A stretch of DNA of 64,000 bases from Colwellia sp. (lineage in GTDB: Bacteria; Pseudomonadota; Gammaproteobacteria; Enterobacterales; Alteromonadaceae): positions 208,451 to 272,450 of the forward strand of contig NVWU01000006.1 of the NCBI GenBank assembly GCA_002733765.1. Direction: 5' to 3'. Within the stretch, counting starts at the first letter, position 1; each line of letters opens with the position of its first letter. The notes beneath the pieces were generated by a model. It saw nothing but the letters and a program-made list of their open reading frames with translations. It was not told the origin of the DNA and ran no database searches. Both the position numbers and the translations under genes were made by a program. Below are positions 37,662 through 50,147 of this stretch, one piece after another.

Positions 37662-40298
37662 TTGACTAATCATCCATTGAACAATCATAAAGTTCCCACC
37701 CATTTTATTGAAAGCTTAGCGATAACGACAGATAACTTATCAAGTAAGGATATTTGCCAATTAACGACAGATTTCAATAGTTGGGTAAAAAAAGCCTTTG
37801 TTGATAATGATGTTAATGATTTATTAGTTGCCAGAGCTGTTTTTGTTGATGCTACGCTCAATAAACTTTGGTGTCAGCATCATTTAGATGAGTTTAAAAT
37901 CAGCTTGATTGCTGTTGGCGGTTATGGCCGTGGCGAGCTTCATCCTTATTCAGATGTTGATATTTTACTACTAACGCAAAATACTATAGACCGCAAACTT
38001 GAAGAAAAAATATCAAGCTTTGTTACCCAGCTTTGGGACATAAAACTTGATATTGGCCATAGTGTTCGCTCAATACAAGAATGCTTAAAACAAGCCGCTA
38101 ATGATATTACGGTTGCCACTAACTTAATGGAAATGCGACAAGTTGCCGGCAATAAAGCACTAACTCAGCAACTACAGCCCTTACTCAATGAAGACCTATT
38201 TTGGACCTCTGAAAAGTTCTTTATTGCTAAACGCAAAGAACAGGAAAAGCGCCATCTACAATATCATGGTGCCGCTTACACCCTAGAACCAAACATAAAA
38301 GCCAGCCCTGGTGGTTTACGTGATATACAAACTATCGCTTGGGTCGCAAAACGCCATTTCCTAGCTGACTCTTTAGAGGAGTTAGTAGAACATCACTATT
38401 TGTTTCCGAATGAATTATCTGAGCTAATTGAAACGCAAGACTATTTATGGCGTATGCGTTTTGCACTTCATTTTGTTGCTAAACGTAATGAAAACCGCTT
38501 GTTATTTGATTATCAAACAGATGTTGCCAAAATGATGGGGTTTGGTGATGAAGGCAAGGCACCCGTTGAACGTATGATGAAACGTTATTTTAGAATAATA
38601 GCCCGTGTTGGCGAGTTAAATACCATTTTATTACAACGTTTTAAGCAAGAGATAATACAAGACTCAGAACAAAGTAATAGTATTACCATTAATAAAGACT
38701 TTGAATTAACTGATAAACTGATTAATACCACCAACGATAGAATTTTTATGCGTTCGGTAAAAATTCTCGAAATGTTTTTGATTATAGCCCAAGAACCCAG
38801 CATAAAAGGTATTCACTCTCATACTTTAAGGTTGATGCGTAATGCACGACGCCGTTTAATTTCAGGCTTATTAGACTACGCTCAATGTCGACAAATATTT
38901 ATGGCGATTATTAAGCACCCCCGTGGTTTAGGCTTAGCATTCAATTTAATGCATAAACACGGTATTATCGGCTCATATTTACCTTCATGGCGCAATATTG
39001 TCGGACAGATGCAATTCGACTTATTTCATGCTTATTCCGTAGATGAACATAGCTATAGAGTAGTAAAAAACCTTTATCAGTTTAGTCAAAAAGAGCATAA
39101 CCATAAATTTCCGCTATGCAGTAAAATAATGCAAAGAGTTCGTAAACCTGAAGTATTATATTTAGCTGGGATTTTTCATGATATTGCCAAAGGGCGTGGC
39201 GGTGATCATGCTAAACTTGGTGCAGTAGATGCATTAATATTTTGTCAAATGCATCAAATGAGTAAGCACGATAGTAACATGGTTTCATGGCTTGTCGAAA
39301 ACCACCTATTAATGTCGGTTACTGCTCAACGCCGTGATATCAGTGATGAAAATGTAATTCGCGCTTTTGGTGAAATAGTACGTGATGAAGCACACCTTGA
39401 TCACCTTTACTGTCTAACTGTTGCTGATATGCGTGCTACCAACGAAAGCTTATGGAATAGTTGGAAAGCAAATTTACTGCAAGACTTATATTTCAATACG
39501 CTTAGAGCATTTCGCCGAGGTTTATCAAAGCCTGTAGAAATACGTTCAAAAATTCGTGAAAACCAGCAACAAGCACTCGATGTTTTAGCAGACACCGATG
39601 TTGATAAAAGCGATTTAAAAGCATTATGGCGTGAATTTAGAGCTGACTATTTTTTACGGTATTCACCTGAGCAAATTGCGAGACATTGCCAACGTATTAT
39701 CGGACATGACCGCAGTGAGCCTTTGGTCATTATTAGTGCTAAATCTTATCGAGGTGGTACTGAGGTATTTGTTTTTACCAAAGAACAACGAAATACATTC
39801 TCTAGTACTGTCGACCTATTGGGCACGAAAAAACTGTCAATACATGATGCCAAAATTATCACGACTAAAACCGGCTATACCGTAAATACCTTTATAATTT
39901 TGGATGCTCGCGGTAAGGAACTCAAAGAAAGCTATCAAACACAAGCGATAGCAGACGCATTAAGTGCTAAATTAAAACAAAATGATTTTTGTGATATTCC
40001 GCTCCAGCCTATACGTAGGGAGGTGAAGCAATTTCAGTTCTCTGTGAGGGTCAGTTTTATTAAAATAAAAGCAAAAAGCAAAACAATGATAGAAATAATT
40101 ACATTAGATAGGCCAAGAGTACTTGCTAATATAGCGCAAGTATTTCAGCAGCTAAAAATTAATATTCATTCGGCCAAGATCACCACCTTTGGTGAAAAGG
40201 CTGATGATGTTTTTACCATTTCAACCAGTAAAAACACTGCCTTAAATGATGAAGAGAAGCAAATATTAGCCGACAAATTAACGCAAGAACTAGATTAA
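37662..40298 (+). CDS. glnD: Bifunctional uridylyltransferase/uridylyl-removing enzyme GlnD
   Basis: Senses glutamine and adds or removes UMP from PII proteins (GlnB/GlnK), controlling nitrogen metabolism. The 878-aa protein has a nucleotidyltransferase domain ([20 protein letters not shown], about residues 86-105) and a GlnE-like linker. The HD domain for deuridylylation contains [15 protein letters not shown] near 505, and two ACT domains follow at the C-terminus. The start is TTG at 37662 after AAAGG; no suitable ATG is nearby, and the N-terminus is conserved-looking from here. The rare start may keep expression low. Confidence 0.96.
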   Translation: MTNHPLNNHKVPTHFIESLAITTDNLSSKDICQLTTDFNSWVKKAFVDNDVNDLLVARAVFVDATLNKLWCQHHLDEFKISLIAVGGYGRGELHPYSDVDILLLTQNTIDRKLEEKISSFVTQLWDIKLDIGHSVRSIQECLKQAANDITVATNLMEMRQVAGNKALTQQLQPLLNEDLFWTSEKFFIAKRKEQEKRHLQYHGAAYTLEPNIKASPGGLRDIQTIAWVAKRHFLADSLEELVEHHYLFPNELSELIETQDYLWRMRFALHFVAKRNENRLLFDYQTDVAKMMGFGDEGKAPVERMMKRYFRIIARVGELNTILLQRFKQEIIQDSEQSNSITINKDFELTDKLINTTNDRIFMRSVKILEMFLIIAQEPSIKGIHSHTLRLMRNARRRLISGLLDYAQCRQIFMAIIKHPRGLGLAFNLMHKHGIIGSYLPSWRNIVGQMQFDLFHAYSVDEHSYRVVKNLYQFSQKEHNHKFPLCSKIMQRVRKPEVLYLAGIFHDIAKGRGGDHAKLGAVDALIFCQMHQMSKHDSNMVSWLVENHLLMSVTAQRRDISDENVIRAFGEIVRDEAHLDHLYCLTVADMRATNESLWNSWKANLLQDLYFNTLRAFRRGLSKPVEIRSKIRENQQQALDVLADTDVDKSDLKALWREFRADYFLRYSPEQIARHCQRIIGHDRSEPLVIISAKSYRGGTEVFVFTKEQRNTFSSTVDLLGTKKLSIHDAKIITTKTGYTVNTFIILDARGKELKESYQTQAIADALSAKLKQNDFCDIPLQPIRREVKQFQFSVRVSFIKIKAKSKTMIEIITLDRPRVLANIAQVFQQLKINIHSAKITTFGEKADDVFTISTSKNTALNDEEKQILADKLTQELD

Positions 40299-40324
40299 CA
40301 ATAACACCTAATAGGAATTTTTAA

Positions 40325-41158
40325 ATGACTGACTTAACAGCATTAGCAAGTACGATAGAACAAGCTTTTGACGATAGAGCGAACATAACGCCAGCAACCG
40401 TTTCCAGTGAAGTAAAAACGGCCGTTTTAGATGCCCTTGCGGCTTTAAACAATGGCTCTGCTCGCGTAGCAGAGAAAATTGATGGCCAATGGCATGTACA
40501 CCAATGGTTAAAAAAAGCAGTATTATTATCCTTTCGTATTTGGGATAACAAAGTAATTGACGGCGCTGAAAGTACTTTTTTCGATAAAGTACCGATGAAA
40601 TATGAAGGTTACACACAAGCAATGTTTGAAGCTGATGGTGTACGTGTAGTACCGGGTGCATCAGTACGAACCGGTAGCTATATAGGCAAAAATGTCGTGG
40701 TAATGCCAAGCTTTGTTAATATTGGCGCTTATGTCGATGAAGGCTGTATGGTTGATGCTTGGGCAACTGTTGGCTCATGTGCTCAAATTGGTAAAAATGT
40801 ACATTTATCAGGCGGCGTTGGTATTGGCGGTGTATTAGAGCCTTTACAAGCAGGACCAACAATTATTGAAGATAATTGTTTTATTGGCGCACGTTCTGAA
40901 ATAGTTGAAGGCGTAGTCATTGAAGAAGGTGCTGTAATTTCAATGGGTGTTTATATTGGTCAAAGTACACGTATTTATGATCGTGAAACAGGCGAAGTAC
41001 ATTACGGCCGCGTACCAGCAGGATCAGTAGTTGTTCCAGGTAACTTACCATCAAAATGTGGCAAGTACAGCTTGTATGCAGCTGTTATAGTGAAAAAAGT
41101 TGATGCTAAAACACGCGCTAAAACAGGCATAAATGAATTGTTACGTTTAGCTGAATAG
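40325..41158 (+). CDS. dapD: 2,3,4,5-tetrahydropyridine-2,6-dicarboxylate N-succinyltransferase
   Basis: Succinylates tetrahydrodipicolinate in the succinylase branch of lysine/diaminopimelate synthesis. The 277-aa protein has an N-terminal helical domain and a hexapeptide left-handed beta-helix ([40 protein letters not shown]). It closes with the C-terminal [19 protein letters not shown]. Length is typical. It follows glnD by 26 bp, and the glnD-dapD pairing is common in gammaproteobacteria. Confidence 0.96.
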   Translation: MTDLTALASTIEQAFDDRANITPATVSSEVKTAVLDALAALNNGSARVAEKIDGQWHVHQWLKKAVLLSFRIWDNKVIDGAESTFFDKVPMKYEGYTQAMFEADGVRVVPGASVRTGSYIGKNVVVMPSFVNIGAYVDEGCMVDAWATVGSCAQIGKNVHLSGGVGIGGVLEPLQAGPTIIEDNCFIGARSEIVEGVVIEEGAVISMGVYIGQSTRIYDRETGEVHYGRVPAGSVVVPGNLPSKCGKYSLYAAVIVKKVDAKTRAKTGINELLRLAE

Positions 41159-41185
41159 CATAACCGTTACGAGTAATAATAGTTT

Positions 41186-41229
41186 CGAGTGACGAAGACA
41201 CACTTTCAATGCGTGCTCTTCGAAACTCG
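41186..41229. repeat. Stem-loop repeat between convergent dapD and fumarase genes
   Basis: CGAGTGACGAAG (41186-41197) and CTTCGAAACTCG (41218-41229) form a 12-bp stem with a 2-bp internal mismatch and a 20-nt loop. A sister element with the same ACGAAGACA core lies at 46564-46609, also between convergent genes. It is probably a bidirectional terminator or a small interspersed repeat. Confidence 0.5.
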
Positions 41230-41253
41230 TCTCTATAACTTCGCTACTTTATT

Positions 41254-42783
41254 TTAACCTTTTAGTTTCTCATCCAGTTCTTCAATTTTTACTTTCCAAA
41301 TAGCTGGACCGGTAACGTGAGCTGATTCACCAGAACTATCAACTGCCACAGTCACTGGCATATCTTCTACTTCAAACTCATAAATTGCTTCCATTCCCAT
41401 ATCTTCAAAAGCAACTACTCGTGCTTTTTTTATGGCCTTTGACACTAGATAAGCCGCACCACCTACCGCCATTAAGTATACTGATTTATGATTTTTAATC
41501 GTTTCAACTGTTGCTGCGCCACGTTCGGCTTTACCGATAGTACCTAATAATCCAGTATCCGCTAACATCATCTCAGTAAATTTATCCATACGTGTTGCCG
41601 TCGTAGGGCCAGCAGGGCCAACAGCTTCATCACCTACAGCATCAACAGGGCCAACGTAATAAATAAATTTATCGGTGAAATCAACCGGTAATGTTTCACC
41701 CGCCGCTAACATGTCTTGAATACGTTTATGGGCAGCATCTCGTCCCGTTAATATTGTGCCACTTAATAATACTGTTTCACCGGTTTTCCACTCTGCAATA
41801 TCTGCTTTCGTTAATCCGTCAACATTAACACGGCGAACATCTTCACCCACTTCCCAAGTAATATCTGGCCAATCTTCCAATTTTGGTGGTATTAAGTCTG
41901 CTGGGCCAGAGCCATCAAGATGAAAGTGGACATGACGCGTAGCTGCACAATTTGGGATCATTACAACGGGTTTCGATGCTGCATGAGTTGGCACAGCATT
42001 AATTTTCACATCAACCACTGTAGTTAAGCCGCCAAGACCCTGTGCGCCAATACCTAATTTATTTACTCGTTCAAAAATTTCTAAACGTAACTCTTCTTCG
42101 GCGTTTTGAGGGCCTCTATCCATTAACTCTTGAATATTAACGGGATCCATTAAGCTTTCTTTAGCTAACACTGCTGCTTTTTCAGCAGTACCGCCGACAC
42201 CTATACCTAACATACCTGGTGGACACCAACCTGCGCCCATTGATGGTAAAGTTTTCACCACCCAGTCAGCAATAGAGTCTGATGGGTTTAACATTACCAT
42301 TTTAGTTTTATTCTCACTGCCGCCACCTTTTGCCGCAATCATCACTTCAATTTCGTCACCATCAACAAGGTCAATATGTACAACTGCTGGCGTATTATCT
42401 TTAGTATTTTTACGCGCGCCTGTCGGATCAGCAACAATAGAAGCACGCAACGGGTTATCAGGATTCATATAAGCACGGCGAGTACCCTCATCAACCATTT
42501 GTTGTACTGTCATGTCAGTTTTATCCCATCTTACTGCCATACCAACCTTAACAAAACAGGTCACAATACCAGTGTCTTGGCAAATAGGACGTTTGCCTGT
42601 AGCCGACATGCGTGAATTAATGAGGATTTGCGCGATAGCATCTTTTGCCGCACTACTCTGTTCTTTATGATAGGCTTTTTCTAACGCCTGAATAAAATCC
42701 AAAGGATGGTAATAAGAAATATATTGCAGTGCATCTTCAATACTATCGATTAAGTCTTGTTGTTTGATTATTTTATCGGACAT
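41254..42783 (-). CDS. fumA: Fumarate hydratase, class I ([4Fe-4S])
   Basis: Interconverts fumarate and malate in the TCA cycle using an oxygen-sensitive [4Fe-4S] cluster. The 509-aa protein contains both the alpha-like N-terminal part (RPICQDTGIVTCFVKVG, AAKGGGSENKTKM, WCPPGMLGIGVGG) and the C-terminal beta-like part (GPTTATRMDKF, VETIKNHKSVYLM). Likely cluster cysteines are in CQDTG, IPNCAAT and elsewhere. The one-chain form matches FumA/FumB. It converges with dapD. Confidence 0.94.
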   Translation of the reverse strand: MSDKIIKQQDLIDSIEDALQYISYYHPLDFIQALEKAYHKEQSSAAKDAIAQILINSRMSATGKRPICQDTGIVTCFVKVGMAVRWDKTDMTVQQMVDEGTRRAYMNPDNPLRASIVADPTGARKNTKDNTPAVVHIDLVDGDEIEVMIAAKGGGSENKTKMVMLNPSDSIADWVVKTLPSMGAGWCPPGMLGIGVGGTAEKAAVLAKESLMDPVNIQELMDRGPQNAEEELRLEIFERVNKLGIGAQGLGGLTTVVDVKINAVPTHAASKPVVMIPNCAATRHVHFHLDGSGPADLIPPKLEDWPDITWEVGEDVRRVNVDGLTKADIAEWKTGETVLLSGTILTGRDAAHKRIQDMLAAGETLPVDFTDKFIYYVGPVDAVGDEAVGPAGPTTATRMDKFTEMMLADTGLLGTIGKAERGAATVETIKNHKSVYLMAVGGAAYLVSKAIKKARVVAFEDMGMEAIYEFEVEDMPVTVAVDSSGESAHVTGPAIWKVKIEELDEKLKG

Positions 42784-42897
42784 CTTGCTCTCAGCTTTAT
42801 TAACTATTGGATATTGGTTTGTGGAAAGTTATAATAATTAGTATATCACTTATAATACCTATCTATTAGTACTGCTGCTAGTAGCCAATGGTAGAAT

Positions 42898-44436
42898 ATG
42901 AACAATTACCTAATAAATAATCTAACGAATTATCAGAGTACTAATATCTTGTCTCAAAACACTTTATTTTCATCTAAGCCCTTAACCTTATCCGTTAAAA
43001 AGTTGACCTTGGCGAAAGATATCACGCCCTTAGATTTATTTACTCCATTCGCCAATGAACCTTGGGCAATGTGGCTAGATTCAGGGCAAAGTGAACATAT
43101 TGATGTCTGCTTTGATATTTTGGTTTGGCAACCTGAAGTCACCTTATGCACTTATGGTGATAAAACTAACATTCATTATATAAAAACGAATAAAATAGAG
43201 ATAAGTGAAGAAGATCCCTTATCTTTACTCGACAATGTTCAACAACAAGTGTTGGAAAAATTAACATTATCAAAGCAAAATCTACCCTTCTTGGGCGGTG
43301 CTTTAGGTTATTTAGCTTATGATTTAGGTCGACGCTTTGAAAAATTGCCTGAGCAAGCTCAACAAGATATTAATTTGCCCGAAATGGCAATGGGTATATA
43401 TGCTCAAGCAATCATCTTTGATCATAAGCGCAAGCAATACTTTTTAATTTGCCAAGAAGAGAAGCGCCTAAAATTAGAAGATTTTCTGCAAACTATTATC
43501 GATAAAAAACAGAGTAAAAAACACGCACAAGAAAATTTCGCTTTAACATCAAGTTGGCAAAGCAATATGGGCAAAGCCAGTTACATCGAAAAATTCAAAC
43601 AAGTTCAACAATTTTTATCTTCGGGTGATTGTTATCAAATCAACTTGGCACAGCGATTTAGCTCGACTTATCAAGGAAGTGAATTCCAAGCCTATGTAGC
43701 CCTTCGAAATGAAAATAAAGCGCCATTTTCAGCCTTTATTAGGCTGGAAAATACAGCAATATTAAGTGTTTCCCCTGAACGGTTTTTACAACTATCTCAA
43801 GGTAAAGTACAAAGTAAACCCATTAAGGGCACTATGCCTAGAAGTGCAAATAAAGAGCAAGATGATAACTATGCCCAACAACTCGCTAATTCAATTAAAG
43901 ATCGCGCTGAAAACGTGATGATTGTTGATTTACTGCGTAATGATATATCAAAAGTCTGCAAAGCCAACTCTGTCATTGTGCCTAAGTTATTTGATATCGA
44001 AAGCTTTCCTGCCGTACATCACCTTGTGAGTACAGTTGAAGGGCAACTTGATACGCAATACGATGCCTGTGATTTACTACGAGGTGCATTTCCCGGTGGT
44101 TCAATTACGGGTGCACCGAAAATTCGTGCCATGGAAATAATAGAGCAACTTGAACCACATCGACGCAGTGTTTATTGTGGATCAATAGGTTATATATCAA
44201 CTTGTGGCACAATGGATACTAGCATCGCAATACGTACGCTTATTTGTCAGAAAAATGAAAAGAAAAATAATCAAGGAAAAATCTATTGTTCGGTCGGCGG
44301 TGGATTAGTTGCCGATTCAATTGCAGCAAGTGAATATCAAGAAACCTTCGATAAAGTAAATCATATTTTACCCATTTTAGAAAAGTTTTCCGCGACAACG
44401 TTAGGTGAACTAAACAGTAATAGCAAAGGGAGTTAG
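42898..44436 (+). CDS. pabB: Aminodeoxychorismate synthase component I
   Basis: Makes 4-amino-4-deoxychorismate from chorismate with PabA, leading to folate. The 512-aa protein has the chorismate-binding domain with SGDCYQINLAQRF, the PIKGTMPRS motif, the DLLRNDISKVC segment and GAFPGGSITGAPKIRAMEII. The lysine in PIKGT is the PabB-type catalytic residue that distinguishes it from anthranilate synthase TrpE. Its start lies 114 bp from the divergent fumarase gene. The Nudix gene begins 2 bp after its stop, so they are translationally coupled. Confidence 0.94.
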   Translation: MNNYLINNLTNYQSTNILSQNTLFSSKPLTLSVKKLTLAKDITPLDLFTPFANEPWAMWLDSGQSEHIDVCFDILVWQPEVTLCTYGDKTNIHYIKTNKIEISEEDPLSLLDNVQQQVLEKLTLSKQNLPFLGGALGYLAYDLGRRFEKLPEQAQQDINLPEMAMGIYAQAIIFDHKRKQYFLICQEEKRLKLEDFLQTIIDKKQSKKHAQENFALTSSWQSNMGKASYIEKFKQVQQFLSSGDCYQINLAQRFSSTYQGSEFQAYVALRNENKAPFSAFIRLENTAILSVSPERFLQLSQGKVQSKPIKGTMPRSANKEQDDNYAQQLANSIKDRAENVMIVDLLRNDISKVCKANSVIVPKLFDIESFPAVHHLVSTVEGQLDTQYDACDLLRGAFPGGSITGAPKIRAMEIIEQLEPHRRSVYCGSIGYISTCGTMDTSIAIRTLICQKNEKKNNQGKIYCSVGGGLVADSIAASEYQETFDKVNHILPILEKFSATTLGELNSNSKGS

Positions 44437-44438
44437 TC

Positions 44439-45029
44439 ATGAATAAAGAAGAATTTTTATATCGTTTCAATCTTCTCCAACATGGTGACTCTTGTCATAA
44501 CTATCAGCATAATTCACCATTAAAATCAGCCGCCGTACTCATTGCTTTAGTAAATAATAGTGATACTGATGATATAAATACTAGTGGCTTACAGGTACTA
44601 CTGACCAAACGTGCTAGTCATTTAAAGCATCACCCTTCTCAAATAAGTTTCCCCGGCGGTAAAGTAGAGCCAACAGATAAAAATTTAATTCATACCGCCC
44701 TAAGAGAAGCACAAGAAGAAATTGGTTTATCCCCCGACACAGTATCAATAGTGGGTCAATTACCTCATTATGAAGTGATCAGTGGTTATCAAGTTACCCC
44801 TATCGTTGCCGTTATTGACACACCACAATCTTATCAAAAAGATGCGAATGAAGTGGATGAAATATTCCAAGTACCTTTACAGCATTTTTTACAACCTCAA
44901 AATCACCGCACCATCGTTTCTTATCGTAATGGTCAACATCACAATGTCCACTTTTTTTTATATAAGCACTATAATATATGGGGTGCAACAGCAGCCATGA
45001 TAAAAGATTTAGTAGAGCATATTAAGTAA
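44439..45029 (+). CDS. nudL: Nudix hydrolase, CoA pyrophosphatase-like (NudL)
   Basis: A 196-aa Nudix enzyme. The Nudix box is complete (GGKVEPTDKNLIHTALREAQ followed by EEIG). HHPSQISFPGGK is the UPF0035/NudL signature for CoA and acyl-CoA diphosphatases. It directly follows pabB, an arrangement also seen in E. coli (pabB-nudL), which supports the assignment. The substrate is inferred from the family. Confidence 0.9.
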   Translation: MNKEEFLYRFNLLQHGDSCHNYQHNSPLKSAAVLIALVNNSDTDDINTSGLQVLLTKRASHLKHHPSQISFPGGKVEPTDKNLIHTALREAQEEIGLSPDTVSIVGQLPHYEVISGYQVTPIVAVIDTPQSYQKDANEVDEIFQVPLQHFLQPQNHRTIVSYRNGQHHNVHFFLYKHYNIWGATAAMIKDLVEHIK

Positions 45030-45161
45030 AAATCAAGTAGTTATAATTTCTGTCTAAATCAACGCTAATATTTGTTGCTATAAGTGATGCCTTTCAGTTA
45101 GTATGAATAATATTAACAACGGGGTTTACCCAGAAAAGCGAAATTTTATTCGGAAATATTT

Positions 45162-46538
45162 ATGATTAGTGTATTTGATATGTTCTCAATTGGTATAGGC
45201 CCTTCTAGCTCTCATACTGTTGGCCCAATGAAAGCAGCAAAACTTTTTGTTGATGAACTTAACAAACAAGCGTTGTTAAGCAAGATTGATCGAGTGAAAT
45301 GTGAGCTATTTGGTTCACTTGGTCAAACTGGTATCGGCCATGGTACAGGTAAAGCGGTCATTCTTGGTTTATCCGGCGAAATGCCTGAAACTATTCCTGT
45401 TGAGTCAATTGACACTATTTTAGCGCAAGTCGTGAGTAGTCAAAAAATTCAACTTGATGGTCACCATAGTGTAAGTTTTCCAAAAGATAATGCCATTATT
45501 TACCATCATAAAAAAACGTTACCTGCTCATTCTAATGCCATGACAATATTTGCCTATCAAGATGACAACCTTCTTTTAGCGCAAACATACTACTCTATCG
45601 GCGGCGGCTTTATTGTACTAGAGTCTGACTTTGAAAAAGAAAAAGACAAAGCACTTTCACTACACGAAAACATAAAAATACCTCATATATTTACCAGTGG
45701 TGCGCAATTACTTGAACATGCCCAAACGACGGGATTTAGCATTAGTACTCTCATGATGAACAATGAAAAGTGCTTAAATGATGAAGCGACAATACGTACT
45801 AAGTTAATTGAGATTTGGCAGGCAATGCGTAGTAGTGTTGATCGCGGTATCGCCACTGAAGGGATTTTACCCGGCGGCTTAAAAGTAACTCGTCGTGCAC
45901 CCGCCTTATATCGTTCTTTAATGGTAGAAAAATCGACTGATCCGCTTACCGCAATGGATTGGGTGAATTTATTTGCTTTAGCCGTAAATGAAGAAAATGC
46001 AGCAGGAAGTAGAGTGGTTACTGCACCAACAAATGGTGCCGCAGGCATTATTCCAGCCGTATTATGTTATTACGATAAATTTGTTCGACCTGTATCTAAC
46101 GACGATTGTGTTCGTTATTTGCTCACCGCAGCGGCGATTGGTATTTTATACAAAACTAATGCCTCTATTTCCGGTGCAGAAGTTGGTTGTCAGGGTGAAG
46201 TTGGTGTAGCTTGTTCAATGGCTGCAGCTGCATTAACTGAAATTATGGGTGGTACACCTATTCAAGTAGAAAATGCTGCAGAAATAGGTATGGAACATAA
46301 TTTAGGATTAACTTGTGATCCCGTCGGCGGCTTAGTGCAAGTCCCCTGTATTGAACGTAATGCCATGGGCTCAGTAAAAGCAATTAATGCTTCTCGTTTA
46401 GCACTGCGTGGTAATGGCACCTCAAAAGTATCTTTAGATAAAGTAATCAAAACTATGTGGGAAACAGGTAATGATATGAAAACTAAATATAAAGAAACGT
46501 CACGTGGTGGTTTAGCCGTTAATATTACAGAATGTTAA
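45162..46538 (+). CDS. sdaA: L-serine ammonia-lyase
   Basis: Deaminates L-serine to pyruvate using a [4Fe-4S] cluster. The 458-aa one-chain form begins with the beta-like domain ([20 protein letters not shown]). The alpha domain contains [40 protein letters not shown] and the cluster cysteines, including [19 protein letters not shown]. Length matches SdaA/SdaB. Gene order nudL-sdaA is again like E. coli. A 132-bp gap suggests its own promoter. Confidence 0.95.
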   Translation: MISVFDMFSIGIGPSSSHTVGPMKAAKLFVDELNKQALLSKIDRVKCELFGSLGQTGIGHGTGKAVILGLSGEMPETIPVESIDTILAQVVSSQKIQLDGHHSVSFPKDNAIIYHHKKTLPAHSNAMTIFAYQDDNLLLAQTYYSIGGGFIVLESDFEKEKDKALSLHENIKIPHIFTSGAQLLEHAQTTGFSISTLMMNNEKCLNDEATIRTKLIEIWQAMRSSVDRGIATEGILPGGLKVTRRAPALYRSLMVEKSTDPLTAMDWVNLFALAVNEENAAGSRVVTAPTNGAAGIIPAVLCYYDKFVRPVSNDDCVRYLLTAAAIGILYKTNASISGAEVGCQGEVGVACSMAAAALTEIMGGTPIQVENAAEIGMEHNLGLTCDPVGGLVQVPCIERNAMGSVKAINASRLALRGNGTSKVSLDKVIKTMWETGNDMKTKYKETSRGGLAVNITEC

Positions 46539-46563
46539 ACTCTCAATAACGAGTTTCTAGTCC

Positions 46564-46609
46564 GGGTTACGAAGACAACTTATTACTGAGGTGTCAGACT
46601 TCGTAACTC
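46564..46609. repeat. Stem-loop repeat between convergent sdaA and cysB genes
   Basis: GGGTTACGAAG (46564-46574) pairs with CTTCGTAACTC (46599-46609) with one G-U pair, around a 24-nt loop. It shares the ACGAAGACA core and overall layout with the element at 41186. Confidence 0.5.
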
Positions 46610-46648
46610 TAAACTTTTCTTGCTCATGAGTTTTCTTACTGAAAACGG

Positions 46649-47632
<984 letters not shown>

Positions 47633-47890
47633 TCAGGAACTTTCTTAGACCAAAATAATATACTTAATTGACCATTTATTCCATCTCAAATTGTATCTTT
47701 TATAAATTTAATTCGATATTTTTTAAATTAACTAAAGAATATTTATAATTTAGTTTTAATTATAAATTAGTAGTTCTAACAAAATTTACCGTTTTAATCA
47801 TATTAATTGTAAGTTACCCTTTGCTAAGCATAACAATTTTTGTAGACTGCTTATAATTGTTCACATTAATAAAAAAATAAGAGCTTTAAC

Positions 47891-48658
47891 ATGGTCGCTA
47901 TTATCATAGGTTTACTCGTCGCTTTAATTGTTTTTGTTGTTATTGTCAGTGCTATACAACAACATAAAGAAAAACAAGAATCTGAAAAAAAAATAAAGGT
48001 TGCTAAACAAAAAGCCATTATAGATGAAAACGACGAGCTTATTATCAATCTAGGTAATTTACCTTCTAGTCCAAACTTAGTTAAAATATTGAATAAAAGA
48101 AGCCTAAATGCTGCTAAAGCGATGCAAGCATTAATGCCTAAAGCAAAAGGAATAAAAAGTAGAATACAAGATTTAAATGCTCGCTTAGAAGCCGCTGAAG
48201 ATTTAGCCGCTAATCAAAGCAAAGAAGAAGTATTTATAGTACCTGATAATGAGCAGCAGATATTAAGCATTTTGCAATGCATAAAAAAAATTCGTGTCAC
48301 ATTAAAATCAGAGCAAAGTAAAGGAATTGTTGATGCCCAAACCTTTACTCAAGAAGATCATCGCTTAGATGCAATGCAACTGAAAATTAATATAGAAAGT
48401 TTAGTTAAACGAGGTAGTCAGGCTCAAAGTAAAGAAATGTTAGGCTCTGCTCGCCAGTATTTTGAAAAAGCGTTACAAACGCTAGCCAGCCACCCAATAA
48501 AAACTGAGTATGTTGCAACAAAACAGTCAGAAATTACCAGTCAGTTGGCAGACATCAGCGACTCACTAAAAAGCACCAATGCGCAAGATGCGGCGAAAAA
48601 AGCTAAAAGTGAAGAGAATGAATTGGATGTATTATTTCAACCAAAACAAAAATGGTAA
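47891..48658 (+). CDS. Uncharacterised membrane-anchored coiled-coil protein
   Basis: A 255-aa protein with one N-terminal membrane segment (IIIGLLVALIVFVVIVSAIQQ, residues 4-24) followed by a long charged region. This has heptad-like helical stretches (for example IKSRIQDLNARLEAAEDLAA) and is likely cytoplasmic. It ends in acidic Lys/Glu-rich sequence. I do not recognise a named family. The ATG follows AGAGC. A terminator separates it from the next gene, so the two are probably separate units. Confidence 0.75.
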   Translation: MVAIIIGLLVALIVFVVIVSAIQQHKEKQESEKKIKVAKQKAIIDENDELIINLGNLPSSPNLVKILNKRSLNAAKAMQALMPKAKGIKSRIQDLNARLEAAEDLAANQSKEEVFIVPDNEQQILSILQCIKKIRVTLKSEQSKGIVDAQTFTQEDHRLDAMQLKINIESLVKRGSQAQSKEMLGSARQYFEKALQTLASHPIKTEYVATKQSEITSQLADISDSLKSTNAQDAAKKAKSEENELDVLFQPKQKW

Positions 48659-48702
48659 TATCAACGTTATTATTCAATAGACTGTTTAATACATAATACA
48701 AC

Positions 48703-48729
48703 AAGCTAGCTTTTGCTGGCTGTTTTCTT
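48703..48729 (+). terminator. Terminator after the coiled-coil protein gene
   Basis: AGCTAGC (48704-48710), TTTT loop, GCTGGCT (48715-48721) with one G-U pair, then GTTTTCTTC. Confidence 0.7.
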
Positions 48730-48751
48730 CTAGCGTAAATAAGATTACAAC

Positions 48752-49120
48752 GTGGAAAAAATAAACACTGTCACCTTACCCTCTTTCTTACGCCGAACGA
48801 TGAAAGCTTACGTATTAAAAGCGTATATTAGGCAGCAAGGATGTGAACTCCATCGTATTGGTCGTTCTAGAAACTGGCAACTCACTGCTAATTTTGAGCA
48901 ATTGCAAACTATTATCGCTTTTGTTGATTTATCAAATGAGCCTAGTTGGCTTTGGGTGGCAAAATTATTAAAGAATGAGTATAAGCATTTAACGCACGAT
49001 GAATTACTTAGAATTGCATCAACATTAGAAGATATCACAATAAGTGCATTAATGGCCCGAAGCGATTGCACAATCGCCCAAGCAAGAATTATTATTGATG
49101 AGCTAGAAGGTTTAGATTAA
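48752..49120 (+). CDS. Small protein resembling the RRF_GI family
   Basis: A 122-aa basic protein (TLPSFLRRTMKAYVLKAYIR, then CELHRIGRSRNWQLTA). This pattern recalls the small Alteromonadales/Vibrio family labelled ribosome recycling factor family (RRF_GI). I give it from memory, and it has no visible similarity to the real Frr at 32225. The C-terminal half (THDELLRIASTLEDITISALMARSDCTIAQAR) is helical. It probably has a role with nucleic acid or ribosomes, but this is unproven. The start codon in the sequence is GTG at 48752 rather than ATG. Confidence 0.7.
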   Translation: MEKINTVTLPSFLRRTMKAYVLKAYIRQQGCELHRIGRSRNWQLTANFEQLQTIIAFVDLSNEPSWLWVAKLLKNEYKHLTHDELLRIASTLEDITISALMARSDCTIAQARIIIDELEGLD

Positions 49121-49179
49121 AAGGGGTTCTGCAGTAATACCGACCCTGTAAAAAAATCTGAGTTAAGCTTTAAAAACTA

Positions 49180-49893
49180 TCAGTCTACGGTAAGCTCTTT
49201 CAAAACATCATCTTTCAAGTCAGCCCAAAGTTTGCCCGATTCAACACCATATTTTCTTACCGCAAAAATAGAATCATCAAAACGATTTTCTTTAGCTAAA
49301 TCAATCAATTTTTGGTAATAAGTTCTAGAAATTTCCCGTCCCTTAGGGTGGGCAAAATACAAACGACCAATACGTGAATATAAACCTCTAAAGCCATTTA
49401 ATATTAATAAGTAAATTGAATTACCCGAAGCAGTAACTAATTCTTTATTCAATTTATAATCAAACTCGGCAAAAGCTTCTCCTGTATCCTCTACATCAAC
49501 ATAGGAACTTAATAATTCAATTGTTTTTTCTGGATTGTTTTTTATCGCACCACGTATATAAATAGCACTAATATTAGTACGAGCGGATAGGAGGTTATCT
49601 ACCAAGTCAGGAATACCTTCTTGGTCTAACTGAGCGAGCGTTTCTAAAATATTTAAACTCGATGTTTCCCAAAAATTATTAACTTTTGTTGGTTTACCGT
49701 GCTTTATTGTTAACCACCCATCTCTAGCTAGACGCTGAAGAACTTCTCTAAGCGTTGTCCTAGTTACACCAATTAGTTCGGATAATTCACGCTCTGCGGG
49801 TAAAATTGATCCCGGAGGGAATCCTCCATTCCAAATAGACTCAACTATATATTGCTCAGCGAATCCCGCAGGGCTTTTAGCTTTTATAACCAT
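49180..49893 (-). CDS. fadR: Fatty acid metabolism regulator FadR
   Basis: A GntR-family regulator that binds long-chain acyl-CoA; it represses beta-oxidation genes and activates fabA/fabB. The 237-aa protein has the winged helix [40 protein letters not shown] and a C-terminal acyl-CoA-binding domain with an [10 protein letters not shown] segment. Length agrees with E. coli FadR (239). It is divergent from nothing close and stands alone. Confidence 0.94.
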   Translation of the reverse strand: MVIKAKSPAGFAEQYIVESIWNGGFPPGSILPAERELSELIGVTRTTLREVLQRLARDGWLTIKHGKPTKVNNFWETSSLNILETLAQLDQEGIPDLVDNLLSARTNISAIYIRGAIKNNPEKTIELLSSYVDVEDTGEAFAEFDYKLNKELVTASGNSIYLLILNGFRGLYSRIGRLYFAHPKGREISRTYYQKLIDLAKENRFDDSIFAVRKYGVESGKLWADLKDDVLKELTVD

Positions 49894-50147
49894 GTTGGCT
49901 TAACTTACCTATAAACAAAAATATTAAACTTGATTCTACCAGAAGATTTTTTTGGTACAAGCGTAATCAAAACTGAAATGTGTATTCATAGTCACTTAAA
50001 TTGAGCGTGCTTGAGTCAATAGATCAATAAATTTGTTCAAACTCGAGGCATAACAGATAAACCTGTAACAACTCTATTGCCTATAACTAAATTAAAGCAT
50101 TTAAGAACAGTAGCGTTCATTTTAAGCTTTTAACAGGTTTTTAAATG

